Positions 20,417 to 28,441 of a stretch of 55,148 nt of DNA are shown here, piece after piece. The notes under the pieces were generated by a model that made no database searches, was not told where the DNA came from, and was given only the letters and a program-made list of their open reading frames with translations. This stretch comes from JBOGDS01 sp050743075 (lineage in GTDB: Bacteria > Actinomycetota > Actinomycetes > Jiangellales > Jiangellaceae), in NCBI GenBank assembly GCA_050743075.1, contig JBOGDS010000018.1:1-55148 (forward strand). The letters run 5' to 3'. A program made the position numbers and the translations under genes. Position 1 is the first letter of the stretch. Each line of letters opens with the position of its first letter.

Positions 20417-20995
20417 TCAGGGCGGGGGGCGCAACCCAGCCAGAATGACCGTGACGAGGCGGCGAACCGCGGCCTTGGACCGCAGGCTGCCGGCGGCTGT
20501 GAGGGCGTGCAGGCAGTAGGTCGCAAGCTCGTCGGGCGCGACATCGTCGCGAAGGTCGCCGATCTCTGCGGCCTCGGTCAGCAGGTCTCGGATCATGTCG
20601 CGGAGCTGCCGTTGCGCACGGGCGACCTGCTCGTCTCGATGCAGGAAGGCCGCGAGTTCGCTGTCGCGGTGCCCGTGGGACTCGTGTGAGATGAGGGCGT
20701 AGGCCTCCAGCACAGCCTCGAGTCGCTCGCCAGTGTCGCCTGCCTGGTCCCGGACTTCGGCGAGATACTCGAGGTGGCCAGTGATCTGACGTTCGTGCCA
20801 GGCGAGCAGGATCGCTTCGACGTCTGAGAAGTACTTGTACAGCGTCGCACGTCCGATGCCGGTCTTCTCGGCGATCTGCGACATCGTCACGGACAGCAGC
20901 CCCTGCTCGGCCACCAGCGCCGAAGTGGTGGCCAGGATCGCGTCGCGCACCTCGTGGCGGTGCGCCTCGATCGTCACGTTCCACAGCTTCGGCAC
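20417..20995 (-). CDS. TetR-family transcriptional regulator
   Basis: A 192-residue regulator with HTH MSQIAEKTGIGRATLYKYFS and an N-terminal helix RDAILATTSALVAEQGLLSV. The C-terminal effector domain is not assignable. It is divergent from a pair of small membrane-protein genes (21112, 21363); the intervening 120 bp hold a perfect 14-bp palindrome (21017-21030) that is the likely operator. It lies convergent to the copper operon, from which it is separated by 155 bp without a gene. Confidence 0.9.
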   Translation of the reverse strand: MPKLWNVTIEAHRHEVRDAILATTSALVAEQGLLSVTMSQIAEKTGIGRATLYKYFSDVEAILLAWHERQITGHLEYLAEVRDQAGDTGERLEAVLEAYALISHESHGHRDSELAAFLHRDEQVARAQRQLRDMIRDLLTEAAEIGDLRDDVAPDELATYCLHALTAAGSLRSKAAVRRLVTVILAGLRPPP

Positions 20996-21016
20996 GCGCG
21001 CAGTCTACATGACGTC

Positions 21017-21030
21017 AGTGTCGCGACACT
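21017..21030. promoter_or_regulatory. Palindrome AGTGTCGCGACACT, probable TetR operator
   Basis: A perfect 14-bp palindrome, extended by TC...GA with one extra base on one side, 22 nt upstream of the tetR start. A second looser copy, CGACACAATGTCTCG (21043-21057), lies 12 nt further towards the divergent gene. Two GACAC/GTGTC sites between divergent genes are the usual layout for a TetR repressor controlling both directions. Confidence 0.6.
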
Positions 21031-21111
21031 CTGACTTGTTATCGACACAATGTCTCGTAAACTGTTGCCGTCATGAACCCGACACAACCACGCGCGACCG
21101 AGGAGATATTC

Positions 21112-21366
21112 ATGGCTGACCCGCCCCGCTACCCCGACACCGGCGACGAGACCGGCGTCGGCCCCGACCGCCGATCGACCACCGGCACACCACGCTGCGT
21201 GAAGGTGTCCGGTGTGGTCGCCCTCGTGGTGGTCCTGCTGTTCGTCATCCTGATGCTCACCGGCGTCGGTCGTGAGCACGGCCCTGATCGCCACACGCCG
21301 CCCGGTGAAGCTGGCGGCCGAACGCCGTCGTCCAGCACCACAGCACTCGGCGTGCAGCTGCCATGA
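21112..21366 (+). CDS. Small single-pass membrane protein
   Basis: An 84-residue protein: a polar N terminus (MADPPRYPDTGDETGVGPDR), one hydrophobic segment (VVALVVVLLFVILMLTGV), then a Gly/Pro/Thr-rich tail. Start chosen at 21112 because GAGGAGA lies 5-6 nt upstream; an earlier in-frame ATG at 21073 has no such site. The stop overlaps the next start (ATGA). I recognise the architecture from unnamed actinobacterial TetR-linked pairs but know no function. Confidence 0.75.
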   Translation: MADPPRYPDTGDETGVGPDRRSTTGTPRCVKVSGVVALVVVLLFVILMLTGVGREHGPDRHTPPGEAGGRTPSSSTTALGVQLP

Positions 21367-21914
21367 CCATCCCGCCCCGCCTGCGCAAGCTTGCACTCAC
21401 CGCGCATGTCACGTCCTCGGTCGGCTGGCTCGGCGCGGTCGCTGGCTTCCTGGCTCTCGCCGTCGTCGGCTTGACCAGTCAAGATGCTCAGACCGTGCGT
21501 GGCGCTTACGTCGTGATGGAACCGGCCGCCTGGTACGTCCTCGTCCCGTTGGCCTTCGCCTCGCTGCTCACCGGGCTCGTCCAGTCGTTGGGCACGACGT
21601 GGGGCCTGTTTCGGCACTACTGGGTCCTGTTCAAACTCCTGATCAACGTCCTTGCCACCATCGTCTTGCTGACGTACATGGAGACATTCAGCCTCATGGC
21701 AGGCGTGGCGGCAGATCCGAGTGCCGATCTCGGTGTGGTGCGGAACACATCCCCCGTCCTCCACGCCGGTGCCGCCCTGCTGCTGTTGCTCCTGGCCACC
21801 ACCCTGGCGATGTACAAGCCGCGGGGCAGGACCCGGTACGGGCAGCGTAAGCAGAACGAGCAGCGTAGGGTGCTCGTGCCGGAGAGCTCCGTGGAGGGCT
21901 CGTCGGCTGGATAG
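21363..21914 (+). CDS. Integral membrane protein, DUF2269-like
   Basis: A 183-residue protein with four predicted membrane segments (SVGWLGAVAGFLALAVVGL, WYVLVPLAFASLLTGLV, HYWVLFKLLINVLATIVLL, AGAALLLLLLATTLAMY) and a basic C-terminal tail. HVTSSVGWLGAV and WGLFRHYWVLFKL resemble small haem- or copper-associated membrane proteins, but no ligand set is clear. Co-translated with the small gene upstream and probably controlled by the divergent TetR. Function unknown. Confidence 0.8.
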   Translation: MTIPPRLRKLALTAHVTSSVGWLGAVAGFLALAVVGLTSQDAQTVRGAYVVMEPAAWYVLVPLAFASLLTGLVQSLGTTWGLFRHYWVLFKLLINVLATIVLLTYMETFSLMAGVAADPSADLGVVRNTSPVLHAGAALLLLLLATTLAMYKPRGRTRYGQRKQNEQRRVLVPESSVEGSSAG

Positions 21915-21956
21915 CCGGGGTTCACACGCGGCTGCAGAACCGGTCAGACTCGGTAC

Positions 21957-22682
21957 ATGAGCCGGGTGGTCAGAGCCGCGGTCGGGCTCGCCATGCTCGT
22001 GGTGCTGCTCGGGTGCGACGCCACGGCCGTACCCCGGCGTGCGGCCGCGCCGACCGGCACGACGGCTGCCCAGGGAGAGATGCCCGGCCTGGCCCGGCCA
22101 AGCTTCACGGCACCCGCCACCGCCACGGGCACTGCAACACCCACGCCCAGCGCCGTCGAGATCCCGGTCGAGGGCACGGGCCGGTTCGCGGTCGCGCCCG
22201 GTGAGAGCGCCCAGTCGGGCCCGGGCCGCCTGCTCCGGTACACCGTCGAGGTCGAGGAAGGCCTGCCGTACGACCCGGTGGAGATCGCGACCGTCGTCGA
22301 CAGCACGCTGGCCGACCCGCGCGGCTGGACCGCGGCCGGCGGCCACGCGTTCCAGCGCACGAGCGCCGACGGCGACGTGCGGGTCCTCCTCGCCACGCCG
22401 GCGACGACCGACGAGCTGTGCGCTCCGCTGCGGACCCGCGGCGAGGTGTCCTGTCGCAACGGCGACCTCGTCGTCATCAACGCTCGCCGGTGGGCCTACG
22501 GTGTCGAGGCCTATCGCGGCGACGTCGAGGGCTACCGGCAGTACGTCGTCAACCACGAGATGGGCCACGCGGTCGGTTTCGGCCACACCGGCTGCTCTGG
22601 CCCAGGTGAGCTGGCGCCCGTCATGCATCAGCAGACGTTCGGCCTGGACGGATGCCTGCCCAACCCGTGGCCGCATCCGTGA
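21957..22682 (+). CDS. DUF3152 lipoprotein, metzincin-like zinc protease fold
   Basis: A 241-residue secreted protein. The signal peptide ends in a lipobox (MLVVLLGC), followed by a Thr/Pro/Ala-rich linker and then the DUF3152 domain. HEMGHAVGFGH (starting at His200) is a full HExxHxxGxxH zinc site with the third histidine, as in metzincins. Four cysteines (TDELCAPL, GEVSCRNG, GHTGCSG, GLDGCLP) may form disulfides. Probably an extracellular peptidase; the substrate is unknown. Confidence 0.87.
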   Translation: MSRVVRAAVGLAMLVVLLGCDATAVPRRAAAPTGTTAAQGEMPGLARPSFTAPATATGTATPTPSAVEIPVEGTGRFAVAPGESAQSGPGRLLRYTVEVEEGLPYDPVEIATVVDSTLADPRGWTAAGGHAFQRTSADGDVRVLLATPATTDELCAPLRTRGEVSCRNGDLVVINARRWAYGVEAYRGDVEGYRQYVVNHEMGHAVGFGHTGCSGPGELAPVMHQQTFGLDGCLPNPWPHP

Positions 22683-22800
22683 CTGCGGCGGGCAAGTGAC
22701 GAAACGTCCGACAAGTGACATGCTTCGGGCACCATCCGACGTGCACGACGACCCGGGCGGAGCCCGACCCCATGACCGTCCGGGCCTGGAACGGGATCAC

Positions 22801-24441
22801 ATGGCGCACGACCAGGCTTCCCGCCGCCGAGTCGCTCGTGTTCTGGTGGCGCTCGTGGTCACCGCAGCGGTCGCCGTCGGGGGCGTCACGGCCCTGGCAC
22901 TGCGCGACGACGGCGGCGACACGGCGGCCCCGAACCCGCCGTCGTCGTGTGGCGCGACACTGCTCGTCGTCACGGCCAGTTCGTTCGCGCCCGTCCTGAA
23001 GGACCTGGCGCAGTCGCTGGAGACCAGCGACGACTGCGTGCAGCTCCAGATCGACGTCGCGGACGGGCGGGGCGCGATCGCGCGGGTCACGGAGATCGGA
23101 GCCGACGTGTGGCTTCCCGACGACGCCGCGTGGGCCGGCGCGGCCGAGTCGCTGGCGTTGGCCGAAGCTGGGCTCGCCGGCTCGGGGACCGCCGTCGCCA
23201 CCAGTCCCATCTACATGGTGACCGACGAGGCGACGGCTGAGCTGCTGGTTGAGGCCGGGGGCACCTGGCGGGCTCTTGCCGAGCTGGCCACGAACGAGGG
23301 CGGGGTTCGGCTCGCCGCGCGGGAACCGGCGGGTTCGGGTGACGGCCTGATCGGCCTCGGCGGAGTCGGTGAGGCCGTGTGGCTCGACGAGGGGATGGAG
23401 GCGTCGGCCGAGGCGCTCGCGACCGTCCGGCCGTCGACCCGCACGCTCGCGAGCCACGCTGTGCCGGCCGAGCCCGGGGAGGTCGGCCTGGTGGCTGAGT
23501 ACGCGCTGATCCCCCTCGTGACCGGCGGGCCAGCCGCAGAGGAGTACGCGCTCCTGCCCGGCACCGACTACTCGGTCCAGCTGCGCTACACCTGGCTGCC
23601 GACCACGGAGGCGGCCGACGACCCCGAGTTGGCCCGACGCATGGATCGGGTCCTGTCGGCGCTCACCGGGCCGGAGGCTGACGACGCCTTCGCGGCAGCG
23701 AGGCTGCGCCGGCCCGACGGCGGGCCACCGGCGGGCGCGCCGGCCGGGCTGCCGGAGATCTCGGCGGCACCGCTCGGCGTGCTCGGCGCGCACAATGTCG
23801 ACCACGTGTTCGCCGCTTGGTACGCCGAGGATCGCCGGTCCGACCTGCTCGTCGCCGTCGACGTGTCCGGCTCGATGGGGTCGCCGGTCTCAGCGTCCGG
23901 TCCGCCCCTCATCGACGTCGTGCAGGAGGGGATCCTCCGGTTGGCCGACCTGCTTCCGGACGACTCTGAGCTGTCGCTGTGGGAGTTCGGATCGCTCCTC
24001 GCCCCACCGCTCGACTACCGGTCGCTGCTACCCCGTGGTCCGCTGAATGCGGACCGGCGGGAGCGTCTCGTCGGCGCCACAGAGGCGTTGGCGGTTCGCG
24101 AAACCGGAACGGGTCTCTACGACACGATCCTCGCTGCCTACGTCGCTGCCCGCGACGGCTACCGGGAGGCGGTTCCGAACCACGTCGTGCTGTTCACCGA
24201 CGGCCGGAACGAAGACGACCCCGGCTCGGTGTCGGCTCAGCAGCTCGGTGAGCAGCTCGCCGCCGCGCAAGATCCGGAACGGCCGGTGCAGCTCACAGTG
24301 ATCACCTTCGGACCGGAACCCGAGGCTGGCGTGCTCGCCGGCGCGCTGGAGGGGGTCGGCGGGTCGGTCAGCCCGCTCACGACGGCCGGCGAGGTGCGAG
24401 CCGTTTTCATCCACCTCGCGGCCGGTGGCATACACCACTGA
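22801..24441 (+). CDS. Extracellular substrate-binding protein fused to a von Willebrand A domain
   Basis: A 546-residue protein with an N-terminal membrane anchor or signal (RVARVLVALVVTAAVAVGGV). Residues about 48-320 have the shape of a periplasmic-binding protein of the molybdate/extracellular solute type (LLVVTASSFAPVLKDLA, GADVWLPDDAAWAG, LVAEYALIPLVTG). From about residue 353 a VWA domain begins with the MIDAS motif DVSGSMGS, and VVLFTDGRNEDDPGS supplies the later Asp. Binding-protein-plus-VWA fusions occur in actinobacteria but their role is unclear; cell-surface adhesion or sensing is an inference. Confidence 0.85.
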   Translation: MAHDQASRRRVARVLVALVVTAAVAVGGVTALALRDDGGDTAAPNPPSSCGATLLVVTASSFAPVLKDLAQSLETSDDCVQLQIDVADGRGAIARVTEIGADVWLPDDAAWAGAAESLALAEAGLAGSGTAVATSPIYMVTDEATAELLVEAGGTWRALAELATNEGGVRLAAREPAGSGDGLIGLGGVGEAVWLDEGMEASAEALATVRPSTRTLASHAVPAEPGEVGLVAEYALIPLVTGGPAAEEYALLPGTDYSVQLRYTWLPTTEAADDPELARRMDRVLSALTGPEADDAFAAARLRRPDGGPPAGAPAGLPEISAAPLGVLGAHNVDHVFAAWYAEDRRSDLLVAVDVSGSMGSPVSASGPPLIDVVQEGILRLADLLPDDSELSLWEFGSLLAPPLDYRSLLPRGPLNADRRERLVGATEALAVRETGTGLYDTILAAYVAARDGYREAVPNHVVLFTDGRNEDDPGSVSAQQLGEQLAAAQDPERPVQLTVITFGPEPEAGVLAGALEGVGGSVSPLTTAGEVRAVFIHLAAGGIHH

Positions 24442-24457
24442 CGACCGGCCGAGCCAT

Positions 24458-24473
24458 GGTGAAATAGTTCACC
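24458..24473. promoter_or_regulatory. Short inverted repeat GGTGAA-ATAG-TTCACC
   Basis: Six-bp perfect arms with a 4-nt spacer in the gap between the VWA gene and the methyltransferase remnant. It could be an operator or a weak terminator; nothing decides between them. Confidence 0.3.
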
Positions 24474-24505
24474 CAAGATCGATGATCCGGCCCGGAGGAG
24501 AAGAG

Positions 24506-24790
24506 ATGCAGCCGAATCCTGGCTCTCGGGAGGCCGACCCCGAGACCATGCGGACGGTGATCGACACCAATGTTCCGCAGTCGGCCAGAGTGTACGACTT
24601 CCTGCTGGGGGGCAGGACAACGTCGGCGCGGACCGTGCGGTGGGCGCAGCTCTGATCGAACAGGTGCCCGCTCTGCCGATCATGGTGCGGGCACAGCGAG
24701 CCTTCCTGGCCCGTGCAGTCCGGTTCCTGGTGGGTGAGGCGGGCGTCCGGCAGTTCCTCGACATCGGCACCGGCATTCCGACGGCCAGGC
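24506..24790 (+). pseudogene. SAM-dependent methyltransferase (DUF574/Methyltransf_19) remnant
   Basis: A good ribosome site (GGAGGAGAAGAG) precedes ATG 24506. The frame reads MRTVIDTNVPQSARVYDFLL, GG, then goes out of frame: the family motif LLGGKDNxxADR needs one more base after the G run at 24607-24612. In the next frame the match resumes as DNVGADRAVGAALIEQVPAL, ARAVRFLVGEAGVRQFLDIG and TGIPT, then ends where the nested palindrome begins. About 95 of 270 residues remain. The gene is doubly broken, by a frameshift and by a truncation. Confidence 0.75.
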
Positions 24791-24796
24791 GCACTA

Positions 24797-24867
24797 TCAA
24801 GATCGACTGGTCGCGTCTGGACGCGACACGCCGGCGTGTCGCACGACTCGCGCCCAGTCGATCTTGA
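24797..24867. repeat. Nested inverted repeat with a 20-bp internal palindrome
   Basis: The outer arms TCAAGATCGACTGG (24797-24810) and CCAGTCGATCTTGA (24854-24867) are exact complements; one mismatch later the match continues for four more bases. Inside lies the perfect palindrome GCGACACGCCGGCGTGTCGC (24823-24842), and beside it TCGCGTC-TG-GACGCGA forms another small hairpin. It lies between a truncated plus-strand gene and the convergent ABC exporter. It could be a bidirectional terminator (no T tract seen), a mobile-element end or a recombination site. Confidence 0.7.
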
Positions 24868-24917
24868 CGCGGTGCTGGACGAGGCCCGCGCGGCGCTCGA
24901 CGGGGCCGACTGACCGG

Positions 24918-26675
24918 TCAGCCGGTGGCGGGGACCGTGGCGGTGGCGAGGAACTGTGTTGCCGCCAGTTCGCCGTAGAGGGGGTCACTGGCGACGAGCT
25001 CGGCGTGCGTGCCCACTGCGCGTACTCGGCCGGCATCCATGACGACGATGCGGTCGGCCATGGTCACAGTCGAGAGTCGGTGCGCGACGACGAGCACGGT
25101 GGTGGTGCGAGCGGCGTCGGCCACGGTCTCGCGGAGCGCGGCCTCGTTGACCGCGTCCAGCTGCGACGTGGCCTCGTCGAGGAGGAGCAGTCGAGGCCGG
25201 CGCAGCAGGGCGCGGGCGATGGCCACGCGCTGGCGCTCGCCGCCGGACAGCTTCATGCCGCGGTGCCCGACGGTGGTTTCCAGACCATCGGGCAAGGCCG
25301 CGACCATGCCTTCGAGCCGTGTCGTGTGCAGTGCCTGCCGCACCTCGTCCGCGCCGGCGTGTGGAGCGCCGAAGATCAGGTTCTCCTGCAGCGTGCCAGA
25401 GAGGATCGGCGCGTCCTGTTCCACGTAGCCGATGGCGGCGCGCAGAGCCGGGACGGGCCAGTCATTCACGTCCTTACCGTCGACGAGGACGCGTCCGGCG
25501 TCGGGCTCGTAGAACCGTTCGATGAGGGAGAAGATCGTGGTCTTTCCGGCGCCCGACGGACCGACGAAGGCGGTCATGCCGCCGGGTGGGATCGTGAAGC
25601 TGACCTCGTGGTGCACGGCGGGCAGGTCGGGGCCGTAGCGGAACGACACCCGCTCGAACGCGACACCGGCGGGAAGGCTGTGGAATGTCGGCAGCGTGGC
25701 GGCCGGGTCGTGCGGCTCGACCGGCAGGCTCTCGGCCTCCTGGATGCGGGCGACCGCCGCGGCACCGACCTGGTACTGGGTGACCGCGCCGGCCAGCTGG
25801 TTGACCGGCGGCATCAGGTAGTACACGTAGAGCAGGAACGCGACCAGCGTACCCACCGTGATGGAACCGGATGCGACCCGGGCGCCGCCGACGCTCAACA
25901 CTGCGACGAACGCTGCCTGGATGGCCAGGCCAGCGGTGTTGCCCGCCAGCGCCGACCATTTGGCGGCCCGGACACTGGCGTGAAACGCCTCGGAGGATGC
26001 AGCGTGCACCCGCTCGCCCTCGCGGTCCTCGGCGCCGGAGGCCTTGACCGTACGGAACGCGCCGAACATGCGCTCCAGCGCCGCGCCCATCACGCCGACC
26101 GACTCCTGCGCCCGGCGGGCGGCCCGGTGGATCCGCGGCACCACCATGCCGATCACGACCGCGGCCAGCACCAGCGCCACCAACGTCACGCCGAGCAGGA
26201 CCAGGTCCATCAGGCCCATCATCACGACGGTCGCAGTCAGCGTGAGCACGCCTGTGACCCCGCCGACGAGGGAGTCGGTGGTCACCTCGCGCAACAGCGT
26301 GGTGTCGGCGGTGACCCGGGACATGAGATCGCCCGGCTCGGTCCGCTCGACGGCGGACAGGCGCAGCCGCAGCAACCGGGAGACCAACGAGCGCCGGGCA
26401 GCGAGCACGACGGACTCGGCCGTGCGCTCCAGCACGTAGCTGCCGACCGCACCGATCGCCGCGTTGGCGACCACCAGCACACTCATCAGCACCAGGAGTC
26501 CGGTGACGACGCGGTCGGCACCCAACTCGCCGATCAGCTCCCGCACCACGAGCGGCAGGGCCAGCCCGGTCGCCGCCGTGGCCAGGCTGAGCAGGCCGCC
26601 CGCGACCAGGGCGACCCAGTGCGGCCGCACATACGAGGAGAGGACGCGCCAGGTCGGAGTCAGCTCTCGGTCCAC
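24918..26675 (-). CDS. ABC multidrug exporter (fused membrane and ATPase domains)
   Basis: A 585-residue type IV half-transporter that should act as a homodimer. Six membrane segments span residues about 15-300, then the nucleotide-binding domain: Walker A GPSGAGKTTI, ENLIFGAPHAG, signature LSGGERQRVAIARAL, Walker B LLLLDEATSQLD, H-loop VAHRLSTV. Export of lipophilic drugs is typical. GTG start at 26675, overlapping the 3' end of the tetR gene by 16 nt, so the two are one transcription unit and the TetR is the likely regulator. Confidence 0.93.
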   Translation of the reverse strand: MDRELTPTWRVLSSYVRPHWVALVAGGLLSLATAATGLALPLVVRELIGELGADRVVTGLLVLMSVLVVANAAIGAVGSYVLERTAESVVLAARRSLVSRLLRLRLSAVERTEPGDLMSRVTADTTLLREVTTDSLVGGVTGVLTLTATVVMMGLMDLVLLGVTLVALVLAAVVIGMVVPRIHRAARRAQESVGVMGAALERMFGAFRTVKASGAEDREGERVHAASSEAFHASVRAAKWSALAGNTAGLAIQAAFVAVLSVGGARVASGSITVGTLVAFLLYVYYLMPPVNQLAGAVTQYQVGAAAVARIQEAESLPVEPHDPAATLPTFHSLPAGVAFERVSFRYGPDLPAVHHEVSFTIPPGGMTAFVGPSGAGKTTIFSLIERFYEPDAGRVLVDGKDVNDWPVPALRAAIGYVEQDAPILSGTLQENLIFGAPHAGADEVRQALHTTRLEGMVAALPDGLETTVGHRGMKLSGGERQRVAIARALLRRPRLLLLDEATSQLDAVNEAALRETVADAARTTTVLVVAHRLSTVTMADRIVVMDAGRVRAVGTHAELVASDPLYGELAATQFLATATVPATG

Positions 26676-27256
26676 GATCCACCCTTCGCAATGGCGTCGA
26701 CGAGCCCCATCACCATCGCACCGATCGTTGCGGCGGCCCGCTCGGGGTGTGGCCTGCCGGCATCGAGCCAGGCGATCACGGCCTCGACGACGGCCACCGG
26801 GACGAGCTGGGCCGCCCATCGCCGCTTCGCATGATCGGGCAGCATCTGCCGCAGATGCGGCTCCGTGGTCTGCGTCATAGCGGTCCGCAGCCACGCCGCG
26901 TGATCGCGGAACTCCGGCTCCTGCCCGGCGTGGCGGAAGAACAACCGGAACCCGGCCGGGTTGGCCTGGGCCACGTCCAGCAGCGCGACCAGGCTGCCCG
27001 GGCCGAGCTGGCCAGGGCCGCCGGTGGCTGCCATCAGCTGGGCCCCGACGTCGTCGAGCACCGCCTCGTAGAGCTGGGCCTTGGAGTCGAAGTGGCGGTA
27101 GATGAGGACCCGGCTCACCCCGGCCTGCGCCGCGACGTCGTCCAGGCTGGTCGCGGCAAAGCCACGCCGTGCGAACGCCTCGGCGGCGGCCGTCATCAGC
27201 GCCCGTCGCCGCTCCGGCCGCTGCATGAGCTTCGGGCGACCGCCCGCCTTCTCCAT
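26660..27256 (-). CDS. TetR-family repressor of the ABC exporter
   Basis: A 198-residue regulator with HTH SLDDVAAQAGVSRVLIYRHF preceded by RRALMTAAAEAFARRGFAAT, then a TetR C-terminal domain (FRLFFRHAGQEPEFRDHA). ATG at 27256 has AGAGG about 7 nt upstream. It is divergent from the methyltransferase at 27335, and the palindrome 27295-27320 lies between them, so it probably represses both directions. Confidence 0.92.
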   Translation of the reverse strand: MEKAGGRPKLMQRPERRRALMTAAAEAFARRGFAATSLDDVAAQAGVSRVLIYRHFDSKAQLYEAVLDDVGAQLMAATGGPGQLGPGSLVALLDVAQANPAGFRLFFRHAGQEPEFRDHAAWLRTAMTQTTEPHLRQMLPDHAKRRWAAQLVPVAVVEAVIAWLDAGRPHPERAAATIGAMVMGLVDAIAKGGSWTES

Positions 27257-27294
27257 GAAGCACCTCTGATGTCTCCGCGATGAGTGTATACGCC

Positions 27295-27320
27295 AGTGTT
27301 GACACACGTCAGTCAACACT
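27295..27320. promoter_or_regulatory. Divergent operator AGTGTTGAC-N8-GTCAACACT
   Basis: Perfect 9-bp arms (27295-27303 and 27312-27320) centred between the tetR and methyltransferase genes. GTGTA half-sites flank it on both sides (27284-27290 and 27324-27329). A consensus TTGACA -35 (27299-27304) lies inside the left arm for the plus-strand gene, with GTGTAT (27324-27329) as a weak -10, 6 nt from the ATG at 27335. Repressor binding would block this promoter. Confidence 0.65.
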
Positions 27321-27334
27321 CCAGTGTATGGGAC

Positions 27335-28000
27335 ATGCAGCGAGGGCGTGTCAGTCATCCGGTGTTCGCGCGGTTCTACGCCCGGCTCACTCCGGCAATG
27401 GACCAGGGCGGGCTTGCGGATCTCCGGCGGCAGCTCGTAGCAGGCCTGTCCGGGCGGGTGATCGAGGTCGGCGCCGGCGACGGCGCGAACTTCCGCCACT
27501 ACCCGGCGGACGTCAGCCTGCTGGCGGTGGAGCCGGAGCCCTACCTTCGCCGGAGGGCGGTGCAGGCGGCGACCGCCGCCGAGGCGAGCATCGAGATCGT
27601 CGAGGGGGTTGCCGAGAACCTGCCGGTCGACGACGGCGGTGTCGACGCGGCTGTCGCCTCGCTGGTGCTGTGCTCGGTCGCCTCGCAACGTACGGTGTTG
27701 GGTGAGCTGCACCGGGTGATCCGGCCCGGCGGGCAGCTGCGCTTCCTCGAGCACGTCCGCGCGGAAAGCCGGGCCATGCGCGGGGTCCAGCGCATGCTCG
27801 ATGCCACCATCTGGCCGGTGCTCTTCGGTGGCGACCGCACCGGTCGCGACACCGCCTCGGCGATCGAGGAGGCGGGGTTCACGATCGAGTGGCTGGAGCG
27901 GCCCCGGTTTCCCGACTCGCGAGTTTCGCTGCCGACCTCGGCGCACGTTCTCGGCGGCGCGTCGCGCTCCATGACTGACCTCGACCAGAGGACTCCCTGA
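27335..28000 (+). CDS. Class I SAM-dependent methyltransferase
   Basis: A 221-residue Methyltransf_11-type enzyme with motif I VIEVGAGDGANFRHYP, acidic loop LLAVEPEPYLR, EGVAENLPVDDGGVD (motif II area) and LVLCSVASQ, then RPGGQLRFLEHVRAES. The substrate is unknown; similar proteins methylate small molecules or lipids. ATG 27335 follows a probable -10 so closely that the mRNA may be leaderless. Its stop overlaps the next gene start (TGATG). Confidence 0.88.
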   Translation: MQRGRVSHPVFARFYARLTPAMDQGGLADLRRQLVAGLSGRVIEVGAGDGANFRHYPADVSLLAVEPEPYLRRRAVQAATAAEASIEIVEGVAENLPVDDGGVDAAVASLVLCSVASQRTVLGELHRVIRPGGQLRFLEHVRAESRAMRGVQRMLDATIWPVLFGGDRTGRDTASAIEEAGFTIEWLERPRFPDSRVSLPTSAHVLGGASRSMTDLDQRTP

Positions 28001-28266
28001 TGTCTCACGTCCGTGCGATCGGGCCGGTTGGTTCAGCGGCCAGACTTGCCATCGGCGTGCTCGCCATCGTCGTGGCCGTTGCCGCCGAAGGGATCGGTTG
28101 GTGGGATGTGGCCGCCGTCCTCACGGTCACCCCGCTGATCACCGACGCCGCAGCGGTGGTCGTCAACACGGCGTTGGGACAGTGGGCGCCGGACCTGCGC
28201 GCCCGCACGCGGGCGCCGTGGTCCGCGGCGCAGCTCGCTGCGAGCTCCTCGCCTTCCCGAACATGA
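28000..28266 (+). CDS. Small membrane protein, possibly frameshifted at its C terminus
   Basis: An 88-residue frame with two hydrophobic segments (LAIGVLAIVVAVAAEGIGWW and VAAVLTVTPLITDAAAVVV), translationally coupled to the methyltransferase. The last residues become Ser/Ala-rich; in the next frame from about 28240 the DNA reads CELLAFPNMIFGRRSAIWCP then IYTPIDDAEA, which looks like a genuine cysteine-containing C terminus. A one- or two-base indel near 28240 is therefore likely. Function unknown. Confidence 0.55.
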   Translation: MSHVRAIGPVGSAARLAIGVLAIVVAVAAEGIGWWDVAAVLTVTPLITDAAAVVVNTALGQWAPDLRARTRAPWSAAQLAASSSPSRT

Positions 28267-28441
28267 TCTTCGGCCGTCGGAGTGCTATCTGGTGCCCGAT
28301 CTACACCCCGATCGACGACGCCGAGGCCGGCCACGGCGGCCAGGTCCGGAGAACGAGGCGACGAGCAGATGCGGCTCTTGGTCGAGGCGCTCGGTAATCC
28401 TGAGGAAAACGCGCGCAGACGGTCGTTACGGTGGGCGAACC

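Noticed and set aside
20259..20519. 86-codon frame after the second metal ATPase
   Set aside because: No ribosome site or family match, and it overlaps the 3' end of the oppositely oriented tetR gene.
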